A stretch of DNA of 64,000 nt from Sinonovacula constricta (Eukaryota > Mollusca > Bivalvia > Cardiida > Solecurtidae). The notes beneath the pieces are model-generated. The model searched no databases. It was given only the letters and a program-made list of their open reading frames with translations, and had not been told where the DNA came from. Position 1 is the stretch's first letter. Each line of letters begins with the position of its first letter. A program made the position numbers and the translations under genes. The DNA is taken from NCBI GenBank assembly GCA_007844125.1, contig CM017563.1, forward strand, positions 20,305,920-20,369,919, given 5' to 3'. Below, one piece after another: positions 43,572 to 54,247 of this stretch.

Positions 43572-43760
43572 TTAGAAAGCTGAATTCAATCGGAACTCCT
43601 CGGGTAATTCCGTCCTCGGGACACCCATCCCTCGAATGTATCTGGTGCAATGATACTTAATGAAATCACGATCGTTTTGTTCGCCGGAAGTCGGAAGAAG
43701 AATATGCCTAAAATAAAGTTCGCACAAAACATGAACAACAGCATCGTTTGAAAGCTTCAT
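43572..43760 (-). CDS. Possible small gene, 62 residues, unrecognised
   Basis: ATG at 43760, stop at 43572-43574, no introns. It reads MKLSNDAVVHVLCELYFRHI, LLPTSGEQNDRDFIKYHCTR, YIRGMGVPRTELPEEFRLN, which is balanced, helical and not low complexity. AATAAA lies 5 bases past the stop (43567-43562). Upstream, ATGGCAGCACTGATG near 43871 opens a 37-codon frame whose TGA overlaps this ATG, in another frame. Either a short upstream frame precedes the gene, or one gene carries a frameshift or an unseen splice. Function unknown. Confidence 0.35.
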   Translation of the reverse strand: MKLSNDAVVHVLCELYFRHILLPTSGEQNDRDFIKYHCTRYIRGMGVPRTELPEEFRLNSAF

Positions 43761-43879
43761 TTCTGCTGCGGTGGGTAAATTAAACCTGGATGATTTAAAT
43801 TTGAAGCAACCACAAATTGAAGTTTAACTGGCATCGTACTATAGTGAGCTGTCATCAGTGCTGCCATCTTTGTTTTGAC

Positions 43880-44720
43880 CATCTGTCACAAAATAAGTCC
43901 CATTTAGGGAAATGGCCGAGGTGATCCGACTACCTACATACATCCGACAGATGATTCGTGAATTATCTGAGGTGTTCCGATTGAGCTAAATTTCGGAGGC
44001 ACAAATGATTGACGCTGCATCTACTAGCGGCCAGTCCACATAGGAAAAAGTAGTGCAAGTACGAACCAATTCTGTATGTCGAAGGAAACAAGACACGTGA
44101 ATTGTGATGCTAATAATTTAATAATTATATTGCAATCTGTTTAAACTAGACGTTCAATGATTACATTGCTTCATAAAAATATCAAGAAATACAGATAAAT
44201 TGTGAATGAACAATGCCGCGCCTGACTACCACTTCTTATAAACTCGTTTATAAAAGTATTACCTCTCCCGCTAGCGTAGGTAAAATATGGTATGAACGAA
44301 CATAAATGTTACTTTTTCTAAGCACATTATATAGCTAGTTTGACAATCAAGACGTTGAATATGTTAAATGTATAATAATGAGTTGGTGATGATTCTTAAT
44401 GATGAATTATTCATCCATACGTCGGTACCTGACGACATCTGGACCCAACTGTTTTATTGCACTGACGTGTGAAGCACAGCTGTTTAAGGTTGGCGGATCA
44501 TATCGATTATTAGTCAGGATAAACTTCTCACAAAACTTTACACATTCAAAATACAATAACAAGAAAGAATTAGGATGTGAGACATCCAAGGTGCCGTAGA
44601 GAGCATGCGCTTTAAACAAGAATATGACAATCCTGGGATCACTCTCGTATACTGTCGATTAATTAAATAAACATTTTACAGTAACGAACCACAATTCTTA
44701 TAGGAAATAGAGTATTTACT

Positions 44721-44751
<31 letters not shown>

Positions 44752-45519
44752 GATTTCATTTTCTCTGCTGCATCTGTATTTACAAGCTGTGTTGTTAACA
44801 TCAGTATACGATTTCTTTTGCTAAACAATACGTCGCCAAAAAGCTGCGAATTCCTATAAATGTCAGCTTCTTTTTTATAATTGCAAGATACACATTATTG
44901 TTGCAAGCTACAATGTTTAAAACGGAATACTCAGTTCTTTTCTCTGAACAAAGTCTCACAGAACAGATGCGATTTTGATTTTCTGTTTTTGCCAGCTACA
45001 CTCGTCTCCATAAAAATGCATTCCATAAGAGGCGTCGCTCTCTAGAACGTCGCCAATAATTAGTATGAACAGTGTATGGTATTTAATGCCACGTCGAAGC
45101 TTCAAGAATTCAGTATTTTCTAAGAAATTAAGTTTATTTAGACAGATTATGGTAAAAAAACAACAACAACATAATGCATTGTATAGTATGGATAACGTGG
45201 CACATATTGAAAACACCCTGTTCCGTATTGTTTTAATTTAAATAATGGTACAACAGGATTACCACAAGTTTCATTTAATAACATACGTTTCATTGAAAAG
45301 TTCGCATTTGAACAGGTTTCTAAAATACTTATCAGTACGTTAGTTGTTTATTTAAAACGTTATAAACACCTTTAAATTTGTATAATCAATATATATGTTC
45401 CATTTAAAATTGTAATTATGATAAACTAAATGTTCTATAAAGAAAATTAACGTGCTTAACGTTTTAATATCTATGCTTTGAGAATGTACTTTTATAACTT
45501 GTTATGGACGAAAACAACA
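43880..45519. other. Intergenic, mostly unrecognised
   Basis: Mixed to AT-rich sequence with a long poly-T tract at 44721-44751. Open frames of about 65-85 codons on both strands have no recognisable family and no splice support. No gene called. Confidence 0.4.
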
Positions 45520-45692
45520 GTGTAACGACCGCAGAGGTAGAAATATAAGCGCTTTAAACCAGCCTCGCTGCTGGGTTAACTATTAAGCGGCGGGGTTTAA
45601 GCGGCTTCCCGATTTGAGCGGTAAAGCAACAGTTACTGTGGTTGGTGTACGAATGGGTGACCGCTGGGGAGCGCCGGCCGGCGTTACGACAG
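45520..45692 (+). mobile_element. 5S-rRNA-like short element, copy 2 (plus)
   Basis: GTAACGACCGCAGAGG, 'TTAAACCAGCCTCGCTGCTG', GTAAAGCAACAGTTACTGTG, 'GTACGAATGGGTGACCGC', then 'GGAGCGCCGGCCGGCGTTAC'. It is the reverse complement of 42289-42455 along its whole length and ends in CGTTAC. Confidence 0.6.
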
Positions 45693-46560
45693 CAAAACTA
45701 AACCATCAGCAACAAACTTACAGCCGCAACTTGCAATGGCGAAAAAAAAAATTAATATTACATATCACATCTTAAAAAAATCAACACATTTTCATTATAA
45801 TTATGACGAAGAATATCTCAGACATATATCACGTGTAAATATATTTGTGCTTTGAAATAAAATGGATCGTTTCTTATGTGAGAATATGCATGCAGTTCAT
45901 CGAGTATACATTTCTATTTTGTCTAGCTTTTTGTGCGGCGATGAATTACTATACAAATACATTTCATAAGATTTTGAATTCAAGTCATTGTAAGTATATA
46001 ACGATATCTTAGAATGGTGTAACTTTGGGGATAGTGAGAACATGATTTTAAACCGACTGACTTGGTTTTATCGCATGATTTAAATATCATTTTGCATGCA
46101 ATTTACGATTAGGTTTGGTTCAGCTTTTTTATGCTAAACAATATAAGCTCATGAATATATTTGTGTAAATAAATATGCATATTACAAATACATGTACAGC
46201 TAAATCAAATCATACACGACTATATTTTTTACCAAAAAAGGGAGAATTATCGACCTGCATATCTCCATCATGCCCTAATATTATCAAAAGTTTCAAAATC
46301 TCGCAACATTCGAGATTAAATCAAAGACAAAGCAAGAATATAGATCTCGCAGATGGCGCGTAATGCGTCAATGGTCCGAGGTAGTTCAGAGGGGTTGTTA
46401 GCTCACAACATCTCAGTTTAAAGTCACCACGCCATGTTAGCAATACAGTTTGTAAATACATATGTAGCAAAGAACAAGGAAAACAAAAAGGTAGCAAATA
46501 CTCTACTTTCTATCAGAGTTATGGTTCGTTACTATCAAGTAATTATGTACTTAATCGACA
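45693..46560. other. Intergenic, nothing recognised
   Basis: AT-rich with no exon or repeat recognised. Confidence 0.35.
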
Positions 46561-46579
46561 CTGTAGAGACAATCTCCTC

Positions 46580-46661
46580 ACAGCGATTACGTCACGCGTT
46601 GCTACGTAAATCTCTGCCCCATCAAGGATCACGTGACGATAGAGTATCACGTGAAGTAAAC
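46580..46661 (+). promoter_or_regulatory. Promoter-proximal region of the ASB gene with two palindromic E-boxes
   Basis: Two perfect TCACGTGA palindromes lie at 46629-46636 and 46647-46654, 18 bp apart start to start. A CRE-like TTACGTCA lies at 46587-46594. All are within 75 bp of the ATG at 46662, in a locally CG-richer stretch. USF/MITF/TFE-type bHLH factors bind such E-boxes in animals; occupancy here is inference. Whether the sites are promoter or 5' UTR is unknown. Confidence 0.5.
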
Positions 46662-46694
46662 ATGGCGGCCTCCATAAACACGCCACGAAAGAAA
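46662..46694 (+). CDS. ASB gene, candidate exon 1
   Basis: ATGGCGGCC start, encoding MAASINTPRKK, with a good donor AAA|GTGAGT. Phase 0 fits the next exon, which begins directly at ATG GCG CTG. Translation could instead begin at that second ATG (50074). Confidence 0.5.
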
Positions 46695-48264
46695 GTGAGT
46701 CAAAATTGTTTTTATGTGACGAGAAAAAGCGGCATTTTAATGTATCTGATTACAAAGACGGGATTTTAATAAATAAAATTTGTTGTTTAACGGGTGAGGA
46801 GAGACCTAATTTGTTAAATTTCTGTATGTAAAGTACGTTGTATTCTGTACAGTACGGTGAAATTTGACTTTCATAATTTCATATTCTTTCATATTTTAAG
46901 TTACTTTTTATTTTTAATATGATAAATTAATATTTTTAAAGGAAAGATCCTATATTTTGAGGAGATAAGTCCAGAAAAAAAAACAAAAAAACAAACAAAC
47001 AACAACAACAAAACTTTCCGCCTGTATTTGGGCGAAAAACTTGCTGGTGGCAGTGATATAATGTACTATCAAGGGAAGTAATCACTGCGGGGAGTTTGCT
47101 GTAGAGAGTGTTTAGTTCCCAGGATAGTCATCTTGTTGTTTTAAGTGCTAGCTCTCTACGACGCCTTGTATGTCTCTCATCCAAGCTCTTTCTTGTTTAT
47201 TCAATTATTTATTTTGTTTATTTTATGTTTGTGTGTGTAACTTTCACGCAAAGATGGCAGAAAACGAAATATTTTGTTGTTGTTTTTTCTTTTTATTATA
47301 AAAATTTCTAAGCCTTAAAGGTGAATGGACATGGATTGTGGGTACGCTCTTACATGTTAACACTTATGCTAAGTAAATGGGAATGCTTGTCGGCACATCC
47401 TTCTAGAAATAGCTTTTTCTTAATGATACATTGAATATGCACGGTAAAATCTGACTTTAGATATAATGTCTATGTAACATTTAAAGATATTGGCAACATA
47501 CATAAACGAATTCTGTAAGGTCTGCTCCAATAGTAATAGAAAACAAAACATTTCCAGCGCTGTCAGATTGTAGGAATCCTGTCACCACAAGTTTTCAAAA
47601 GGATCTTATTAAAGGTTCGGATGATAAATTCTTTGCGTTGAAGAAAAGACTAACACAGCAAGAAAACATATATAACATGACTGAAGTGTTCTCTGAAGTG
47701 TCCGAATACACCCGTTATGACATGTTTTCAAACAGATCTTATTATCGATTTGGATTCGTCTTTGCTTAGACTAAAGTATGGGTTTATGCAGAAATTATGC
47801 CTAAATTTTCATAACCATGGAAAAATCTTGTTATATGCGTACGATTTAGATAAACTGTCGGCTACCAATCGTTTTCATAAACCTTCTGCTTCTAGTGCAC
47901 GTGCGAGGAAAAAGAACCTTCGGGTCACGAATTGAGGACATACGTATGCTTTTTCTGAAGATTTATAATTACTGAACACTTATAAATAAAACCACATTCT
48001 TTCAAATATGTCTTTGTTACTGACTCCCATAGTTTCCATGTGATTTCATAGGCAATGATAAGACAGTTTAAGGCAGCCATCTTGGAAGGCAGAAGCGAAT
48101 GCAGGCCGAATTCTGGAAATATGTGCTGTATTGTACTCACCACTGTGTTTTTACTTTTTAGTCTATTTTACTGAATTATATATCATATTTAACAGCTTTT
48201 ATGAAGTATTTCAAAAATAAAAACTATATTTTGATAGTTTAAAAGGTAAAAAATACAACCAAAA

Positions 48265-48299
<35 letters not shown>

Positions 48300-51200
48300 A
48301 TACACTGTTCATTTTCTTAAAGGATGAGCAATTATTTTATTTACTTTTGTGTATTAATTCTTTGTGCATTTAACAATTTAAAAAATATTGTATTTTAAAA
48401 ATATGAATTTCAAGAGCTTTCCAGTGGTGTATAGTTTTTAGTATTTGGACCAAAAATCAAATCATTTATTTTTGTTATCGAATTCGCTATTATCACAAGA
48501 ATTAGCCTTTCTATAAATTGCTGGTGAAGTCTAGCCTTATTTTCAATGCATTGTGCAGTCGATTTACCACTGAATAATTTAAAGTGACAATAGATAGTTT
48601 CCATGTGATGTCATCGACACTGATAAGACAGTTTAAGGCAGCCATCTTTGTGGGCAGAAGCTAATGCAGGCCGAAATCGGGAAATATGTGCTGTATTAAA
48701 CTCACCACTGTGTTTTTATTTTTTCAGTCTATTTTACTGAATTTTATATCAAATTTAACAGCTTTTATAAAGTATTTTAAATATCAAAACTATATTTTGA
48801 TAGTTAAAAAGGTTAAAAAAAAAACAACAACCGAAAATGATACACTTTTCTTTTTCATTTAAGTACGAGCCAATAGTTTTATTTATTTCTGTGTATTAAT
48901 TCTGTGTGCAGTTATCAATTGTAAAAATATTGTATTATAGAAATATGAATTTCAAGAGCTTTCCAATGGTGTATAGCTTTTAATTTTTGGACCACATGAA
49001 GAAATTACAAGAACTTAAAATTTACCCTTTTATATAATTCATATGAAAATCCCTTGAAGTTACCATCAAAGATGGCTGCCAAGATAATGGATCTTCACTG
49101 ATATGGAAACTATTTATTATTTGCTTACCTTTAATCGCTTACTCCGAACAAACAGCGTTTTCAGCGCTTTGATTTCTGATGACAGCACAAATGTCATGAA
49201 ATTTCGCGACTAGTCCTGCAAATGTCGTGCCGATGTCTGACAATAGATCAACGTCCAGTCTCGCCCATCATTGATTGGTGAATACACTAGGCCTATTTAC
49301 AAGTTTCAAATTTTTAAATGTCTCGTTTGTTTGTGTGGAAACAGAGCACCACATGCAGCTGTTCCGCAAAAACATGTTGTAAACTGAGCTGCAAAAAGAA
49401 ATTACACAGGATGGCGTTTGAACCCATGACCACCCGCCCCAGAATAGGCGCTCTATGAACAGAGTTAACCAGGCAGACAGCTTTGGGGATAGTATTTTGT
49501 TAACACTCCTTCCTTTTCGATCTTTGGAACCAAGCATCAATTGGACAGAACTACCAGTTTTTATCCTATAATGTACCGCTGCAATCTTGTAGCCAACCCG
49601 CCCTAGAAATTTTCTATTCACTACTGTATTGTTGTAAATTTAGCGTCAGACACCAATCAGCCAAGATGGGGTTTTAAAGCACAACCTCCAGCTCCATCAG
49701 GTGCTCTACCTACTGAGCTTCCCAGACTCACAGCCTTGTGGGGAAAGCATATATTTACAACATAGTTTTTTTTATTTGCAATCCATTCCAAGGACCACAC
49801 ATTTGTGAGGCTATTGCCAAAACATAAAATATTTCTAACTTATACAAAAAATTAAATATGAATGGCATATGGCTGGTGTGGTTCTGTTTGTCATACATGA
49901 CATAGAATCATAAGCTTCAGACCTCATATGTATTTTAAATTTATTATGACAATAACCTATGCTAAACTTTGACCAAGTCACACCAGAGGAAAAAAATAGC
50001 CGTTATTATATTAAAACACACTCACATGCACATTTTGTTGTGCTATTTATACTATATTGGCACTAATTTGTAGATGGCGCTGCACACAGCTGCAGAGAAC
50101 AATGCGACTGAAATTGCCCTTGGTCTCTTGAGCAGAGACGTCGATCCCAACAGGCAGGATAGTAAGGGTAATCTCCCCTTGCACTATGCTGTCAGACACA
50201 ATAATGTGACCTTGATTGATGCCTTGTTGGATGAAGGTATGTACAGTATCTTGGTTTTTAAAACTTTTTTTGTTGTTGTAAATTTTGTAAAAGCAACCTG
50301 GTAGCAGTCAGGTGTATGTGTGTTTGCGATTGTCTATGTCCTTACAGAAAAAATACAGAATCAGAACCTGGTAGTGCAGTTGGTAGAGTGTCAGCTCCAG
50401 GTTTGGGATGAGTTAGATCTCGGGCTGCTACATGTAACTGTCGTTAAAAAATGGTAGTGACATAGCGACCTTGCTAATGCTCAAGCAAGTATGAGGGTAG
50501 TTCCACAACTAGTTGGTCCAGTGTCAGGATAATGTACCTGACTGTGTTATCATGCCAGGTGTTCCCGGCATGCTATACACAGTGAAAGCAGCACTATATC
50601 TGCTTTATGTGGACACTGTCTCCAGATAACTAAAATACAGTTGGTCGGACAATAAACCCAATAGTTATAAAACCATACACTCCGGACATGGTTGCATAAT
50701 TGGTAGAGTACCTGCTAGAGGTAAGGGAGGCACTGGGTCTGATCCAGGGCTGCAACATACCAAAGTTGTTAACAATGGTAGTGATAAAGGTTCCTTGTTG
50801 ACACTCAACCAAAAATAAGTTTGTTCCATGACTGGCAGACTGGTTAAAAGTTTGTTACATTATGCATGTTGTGTTACCACATTCAGTCATCTCAAAATAT
50901 TTGTTGCTATTGTGTTCTCAATTATGTGTACACAATTAAATTGATTGATATAAAATATATATTTTATGACTTACCGGTAACCAATGTTCATGTTTCAGGT
51001 TCACTCAAGGACCATGCCAATTTTAATCACGATACACCTTTACATGTGGCTGTGCGGTACGGACACATGGATGCCATCAACAAACTTGTTGACAGTGGTA
51101 CATAACATAATTACAAACTTAATTCATTCTCGGACTGATGCAGTAAGCACCATTATAACAGTTAACATTAGCTTAGAAAACCTCTTTCCTGGCTTTAAAC

Positions 51201-53234
51201 AGTATAGCAATACATTGTACATATTTCAAGCCACAAGCAGAATCGGGCCCATGGCCGAGTGGTAAGAATTAATTAGAGTTGCTGACTTGAATTCTCCGCC
51301 CCTCACGCGTGGGTTTGAGTCAGGGTGAGAGCTTTAATATGTTGAGGTTTTCTAGCTAACCTGTGGTGAGCCAGTGGTTCTATCCCGATGTAAGTCAGGG
51401 GTCTTCCCCCACCAATAAAATTGAAACTGAAGATACCAAGATATTTAAACAACTTGAACAATGGTTGTTGATAATATTGACTCACATTGACAGCTTAACC
51501 TATTCTAACTAACCTGTGGTGTGCCAGTGGTTCTATCCCGATGTAAGTCAGGGGTCTTCCCCCACCAATAATTATCTGGAAATTGCCAATTTGACCATAA
51601 TCATGTCAGTGTGATTTAACAATAAGCAAACAAACAAAACGCAAAACCTAGGCCCAAGGTTATCAACCGCTGAGCTTAAGTCAGAGATCGTTCTCAGGCC
51701 TCTGGTTGGTCAGATTTTAAAGTACCGGTAGATTCAGATTAAGAATAAAATATTTTTTTCTCCTAAACACCTTTAAAGTACTAGCAATAAACAATTGAGA
51801 AATATCTGAAAATTCTGCTGTCTATACTTGAAATAGCATTATTTCATCATGAAGAAGACATGTCTGAGTAGAACACCGGCAAACCACTCACCTCCTCCTA
51901 AAAAAGTTCTTCCCCATTTAGGACTTGAACATGTAGAGAGTTGCTGGGGATCTACAATGTTTCAGGGTTGGAAATTTTTTGAAAAAGTTACTTGTTCTGT
52001 AGGACAAGCGAATTGAAGTTGAATTTTTTTACCAAAAAACATTTGTAAAATATACAATAAACGCAGACTTAGTAGCAACTCTCTGTAATAAAGTAGGTCT
52101 ACAATACAAAGATCAAATAACTAGCAAGGAGCTGAATTAAGAAACTGTTAACATTTTAACATAGATTAGTCTAAATCACTATCTGATGTAGTGGCCATGT
52201 TCTTGGTTCTGTGTCCCCAAGGCCCTGTAAGCTTGTGGTCCTGAAGGTGCCTGACCCTTTAGAGGAATCAATCCAATGAATGACACTGCTGTTGGAAGAA
52301 AAATTCTTCAGTTCAGTCTCATCTGATTATTTCTTTACAGGTCCAGTCGGATAAGCAGTGTTTTGAACTCGTTCTGCAGCAGGTTTGACTCGTCATGATG
52401 ATCGGACAAGTGGAATTTTCCAACCCTGTGTTTGTGAGCATGTTAGTACTACAGCCAGTAGATCTTTTAGCTGACTGGTTGAATGTCACTGGTTCTATTG
52501 ACACTTGTCAAGCCACTCATTTTAAGCTTATTCTTCTATTTGTGACAGGTTGTGATGTAAACCGATGTAAGCCTGAGGGGGATGGTCTGTTACATACCCT
52601 TGTATCGCGGTACAGTCCCAGTTACCCTGCAGACTTCCAGAAAGTCCTTGAAACTCTTCTCCTGGCTGGCTGCGACATCAACACAGTTGCCTTCTGCACT
52701 CATGAGACGCCCCTGTACCGAGCTTTAAGTCTACGAAAAAATGACATAGCTGAAATTTTGCTGTCCTATGGCGCTGATCCCAACATATCCTGTCCGTTCG
52801 ACGTCACAGCTCTCCAGCTGGCATGTCGGGATCAGGATTTCCGAACTGTCATCCTAATGTTACATTGTGGGATAGCATGGAAACGGGAACGGTGGATCTC
52901 GCAAGTATCATACTTTCAGGGAAAAGAATGGCAGTCATTGTTAGAGCTCACTGAAAAATGGAAGAATAAGTGCGTATCCCTGCAGGATTTGTGTCGCGTG
53001 TCATACCGCGTGTATCACAATAAAAACCTCTATCGCCATTTAGTGAGACAAAAGGCTCCATTGGCAGTGAAGCGATTTATCATGTTGTATGATCTAAGAC
53101 AGCAGAAGTGTGACACAGAGAGGACATTTGACTCAGTAGTTTTCTCAGGTGCCTTTGGGATGCCAGATATGTCGGAAGCATACGGGGAGTCCGTGGAGAG
53201 GAAGTCGGACAAGGAGGATATTTGTGTATGCTAA
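46662..53234 (+). CDS. Ankyrin-repeat and SOCS-box (ASB) protein, 326 residues, 4 exons
   Basis: Exons: 46662-46694, 50074-50236, 50999-51097, 52549-53234. ASB proteins are substrate receptors of Cullin5-ElonginB/C ubiquitin ligases: ankyrin repeats bind the substrate and the SOCS box binds Elongin C and Cullin 5. Splice phases (0, 1, 1) join without a break. Ankyrin repeats: MALHTAAENNATEIALGLL; GNLPLHYAVRHNNVTLIDAL; HDTPLHVAVRYGHMDAINKL; then GCDVNRC...LLHTLV, HETPLYRALSLRKNDIAEIL, VTALQLACRDQDFRTVILML. SOCS box at about residues 242-280: SLQDLCRVSYRVYHNKNLY to LAVKRFIMLYDL, with the Leu-Cys-Arg of the BC box. After it comes an unusual acidic/serine tail of about 45 residues. Exon 1 is the least certain part, because the first intron is 3.4 kb and further phase-0 exons could hide in it. 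Which vertebrate ASB it matches is not clear. Confidence 0.8.
46695..48020. other. ASB gene first intron, left part
   Basis: AT-rich, with a degenerate CA/A-rich run near 46978-47020. No further exon was recognised. Confidence 0.4.
48020..49010. repeat. Two direct copies, about 410-440 bp each
   Basis: 48033-48460 and 48598-49000 share TTTCCATGTGAT, 'AAGACAGTTTAAGGCAGCCA', 'AATATGTGCTGTATT', 'CTCACCACTGTGTTTTTA', 'TATATTTTGATAGTT' and, after a variable middle, 'AATTTCAAGAGCTTTCCA'. The first copy holds an (AAAT)n microsatellite (48263-48301). It is intronic and non-coding. Confidence 0.85.
49011..49399. other. ASB gene first intron, middle
   Basis: No recognised feature. A GGCAGCCATCTT-like complement (AAAGATGGCTGCCAAGA, 49068) echoes the preceding duplication in inverse. 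Confidence 0.35.
49400..49750 (-). mobile_element. tRNA-derived SINE heads (family S4), minus orientation, two copies
   Basis: Minus-strand A- and B-box pairs: 'GGTCATGGGTTCAAACGCC' (about 49408-49426), and 'GGAAGCTCAGTAGGTAGAGC' with 'TGTGCTTTAAAACCCCATC' (about 49664-49730). They resemble the tandem pair at 16255-16615. They lie in the ASB gene's first intron. Confidence 0.5.
50074..50236 (+). CDS. ASB gene, exon 2
   Basis: Two ankyrin repeats: 'ALHTAAENNATEIALGLLSR' and 'LPLHYAVRHNNVTLIDALLD'. Acceptor TTTGTAG, donor GAAG|GTATGT, phase 1. Confidence 0.85.
50367..50662 (+). mobile_element. SINE S1, diverged copy
   Basis: A-box 'TGGTAGTGCAGTTGGTAGAG', weakened B-box (TTAGATCTCGGGC), then the full S1 body to 'CAGTTGGTCGGACAATAAAC'. 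Intronic in the ASB gene. Confidence 0.75.
50686..50850 (+). mobile_element. SINE S1, 3'-truncated copy
   Basis: TGGTTGCATAATTGGTAGAG (A-box), GGGTCTGATCCAGGG (B-box), then the start of the S1 body to about GACTGG near 50835. Follows the previous copy head to tail. Confidence 0.65.
50999..51097 (+). CDS. ASB gene, exon 3
   Basis: One ankyrin repeat: 'DTPLHVAVRYGHMDAINKLV'. Acceptor TTTCAG, donor AGTG|GTACAT, phase 1 at both ends. It joins exon 4 to read LVDSG then CDVNRC, a normal ankyrin junction. Confidence 0.88.
51241..51580 (+). mobile_element. SINE S3, plus orientation, with a partial second tail copy
   Basis: 'CATGGCCGAGTGGTAAGAAT' (A-box), GTTGCTGACTTGAATTC, 'GTGGGTTTGAGTCAGG' (B-box), then 'GTCTTCCCCCACCAATAAAA'. 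A second partial copy of the 3' half ('CTAACCTGTGGTGTGCCAGT', GTCAGGGGTCTTCCCCCACC) lies at 51508-51575. It is the only plus-oriented S3 copy in the window. Confidence 0.7.
51581..52548. other. ASB gene last intron
   Basis: No accepted exon. A 42-nt segment bounded by splice-like signals (52341-52382) was examined and rejected because no phase fits. The remainder is AT-rich. Confidence 0.45.
52549..53234 (+). CDS. ASB gene, last coding exon with SOCS box
   Basis: Encodes residues 99-326: three further ankyrin repeats, a linker rich in Trp and Lys (WKRERWISQVSYFQGKEWQS) and the SOCS box (SLQDLCRVSYRVY ... LAVKRFIML). The C-terminal tail is DMSEAYGESVERKSDKEDIC. The acceptor TGACAG at 52548 gives phase 1. 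The long open frame extends upstream into intron sequence. Confidence 0.93.
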
Positions 53235-53262
53235 GATGACATCTAGATATAATGGAAATGTA

Positions 53263-53521
53263 GGGTGCGTTTCATCATAAATCTTAAGTTCAATTGAAAA
53301 ACGATCTTAAATTTTAGTTTTACAGTCACTGCCAAGTGCGTTTCAACAAACTGTCGTAAGGGCGATAAGCAGCAAATTGATCAAAAGCAGTACTCTTAAG
53401 ATTTAAGAGCCATTTCACTCTGAGAGCGATTTCCAAAATAAGAATGAAATGCTTTTTAGACGGAAAATCATTCTTAAGAGAATTAACAATCTTGATATTT
53501 ATGATGAAATGCACCCATAGT
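53263..53521. mobile_element. MITE family 3, about 255 bp, in the ASB 3' flank
   Basis: Left end GGGTGCGTTTCATCATAAAT and right end ATTTATGATGAAATGCACCC are inverted repeats matching at 19 of 20 positions. The interior is also palindromic in places (ATCTTAAG/CTTAAGAT; TCTTAAGAG). It starts about 30 bp after the stop codon, so it probably lies in the 3' UTR. Confidence 0.85.
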
Positions 53522-54247
53522 CCAGCCAGGATACTACCAATGTCTTCCAATCCAGTGAAAAGATTTGATTTGTTAATTCAGAGCAATATGACCTATCAAG
53601 TGTCCTTGTGCAGTAAACTGCCCACCCTCCCACGCCCTCAAAATACATTGATTTGTTAAATCTTAATCAATCTGAGGAGCTTAGCCTAATTATTAAATAA
53701 CTAACACAAATATTGGCTTTTGTTTAGCCATAAATTAATCTTTTATAGACCTAATGTACTCAGGAATTTTGTGCCAATTTTATAGCTATTATCTGGTTAT
53801 ATGCCCACTGATAAAGGATTATTTTTTCCAAATTCTTACAGACTTATTCCCAGTTTGGACCAAAAAATACTTTTAGAGTTCTAGAGCCTAAATGTAAATT
53901 TAAAAAAAACTATTTTGTATCAAATTCTGAAAAAATTGTTTTGAGGTTATTTTTGTGCATAGTCATAAAAACCAGTAGAAAATATGAACTATTTTATACT
54001 CTTTTATACAGAATTATTTTTTAAGTGTCTAAAACCACAAATATTTTGGGGAGATTTCCAAAAATCAAGTTGTGTTAAGGTTTTTTTTAGAGAAACAGGG
54101 GAAGATGCTTGACGCTGGTCAAAAGGGTAAAGGACCACGCAAAAATACAAATTGGGAAGAATTCAGTTTAGTTTCTTTTTTTTTTATAACTAAAATTTTC
54201 AATAACAAGTCTTGAACTTTAAGTTGAGATGGACTTTTTGTTTGAGC
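53522..54247. other. Intergenic between the convergent ASB gene and hAT relic
   Basis: AT-rich. ATTAAA near 53693 could serve as a variant polyadenylation signal for the ASB transcript. No other feature. Confidence 0.4.

Noticed and set aside
52341..52382. 42-nt segment between TTTACAG and GTTTGAC, open as VQSDKQCFELVLQQ
   Set aside because: In every phase it either contains a stop or makes the next ASB exon hit a stop. Exon 3 joins exon 4 directly and gives a normal ankyrin junction.
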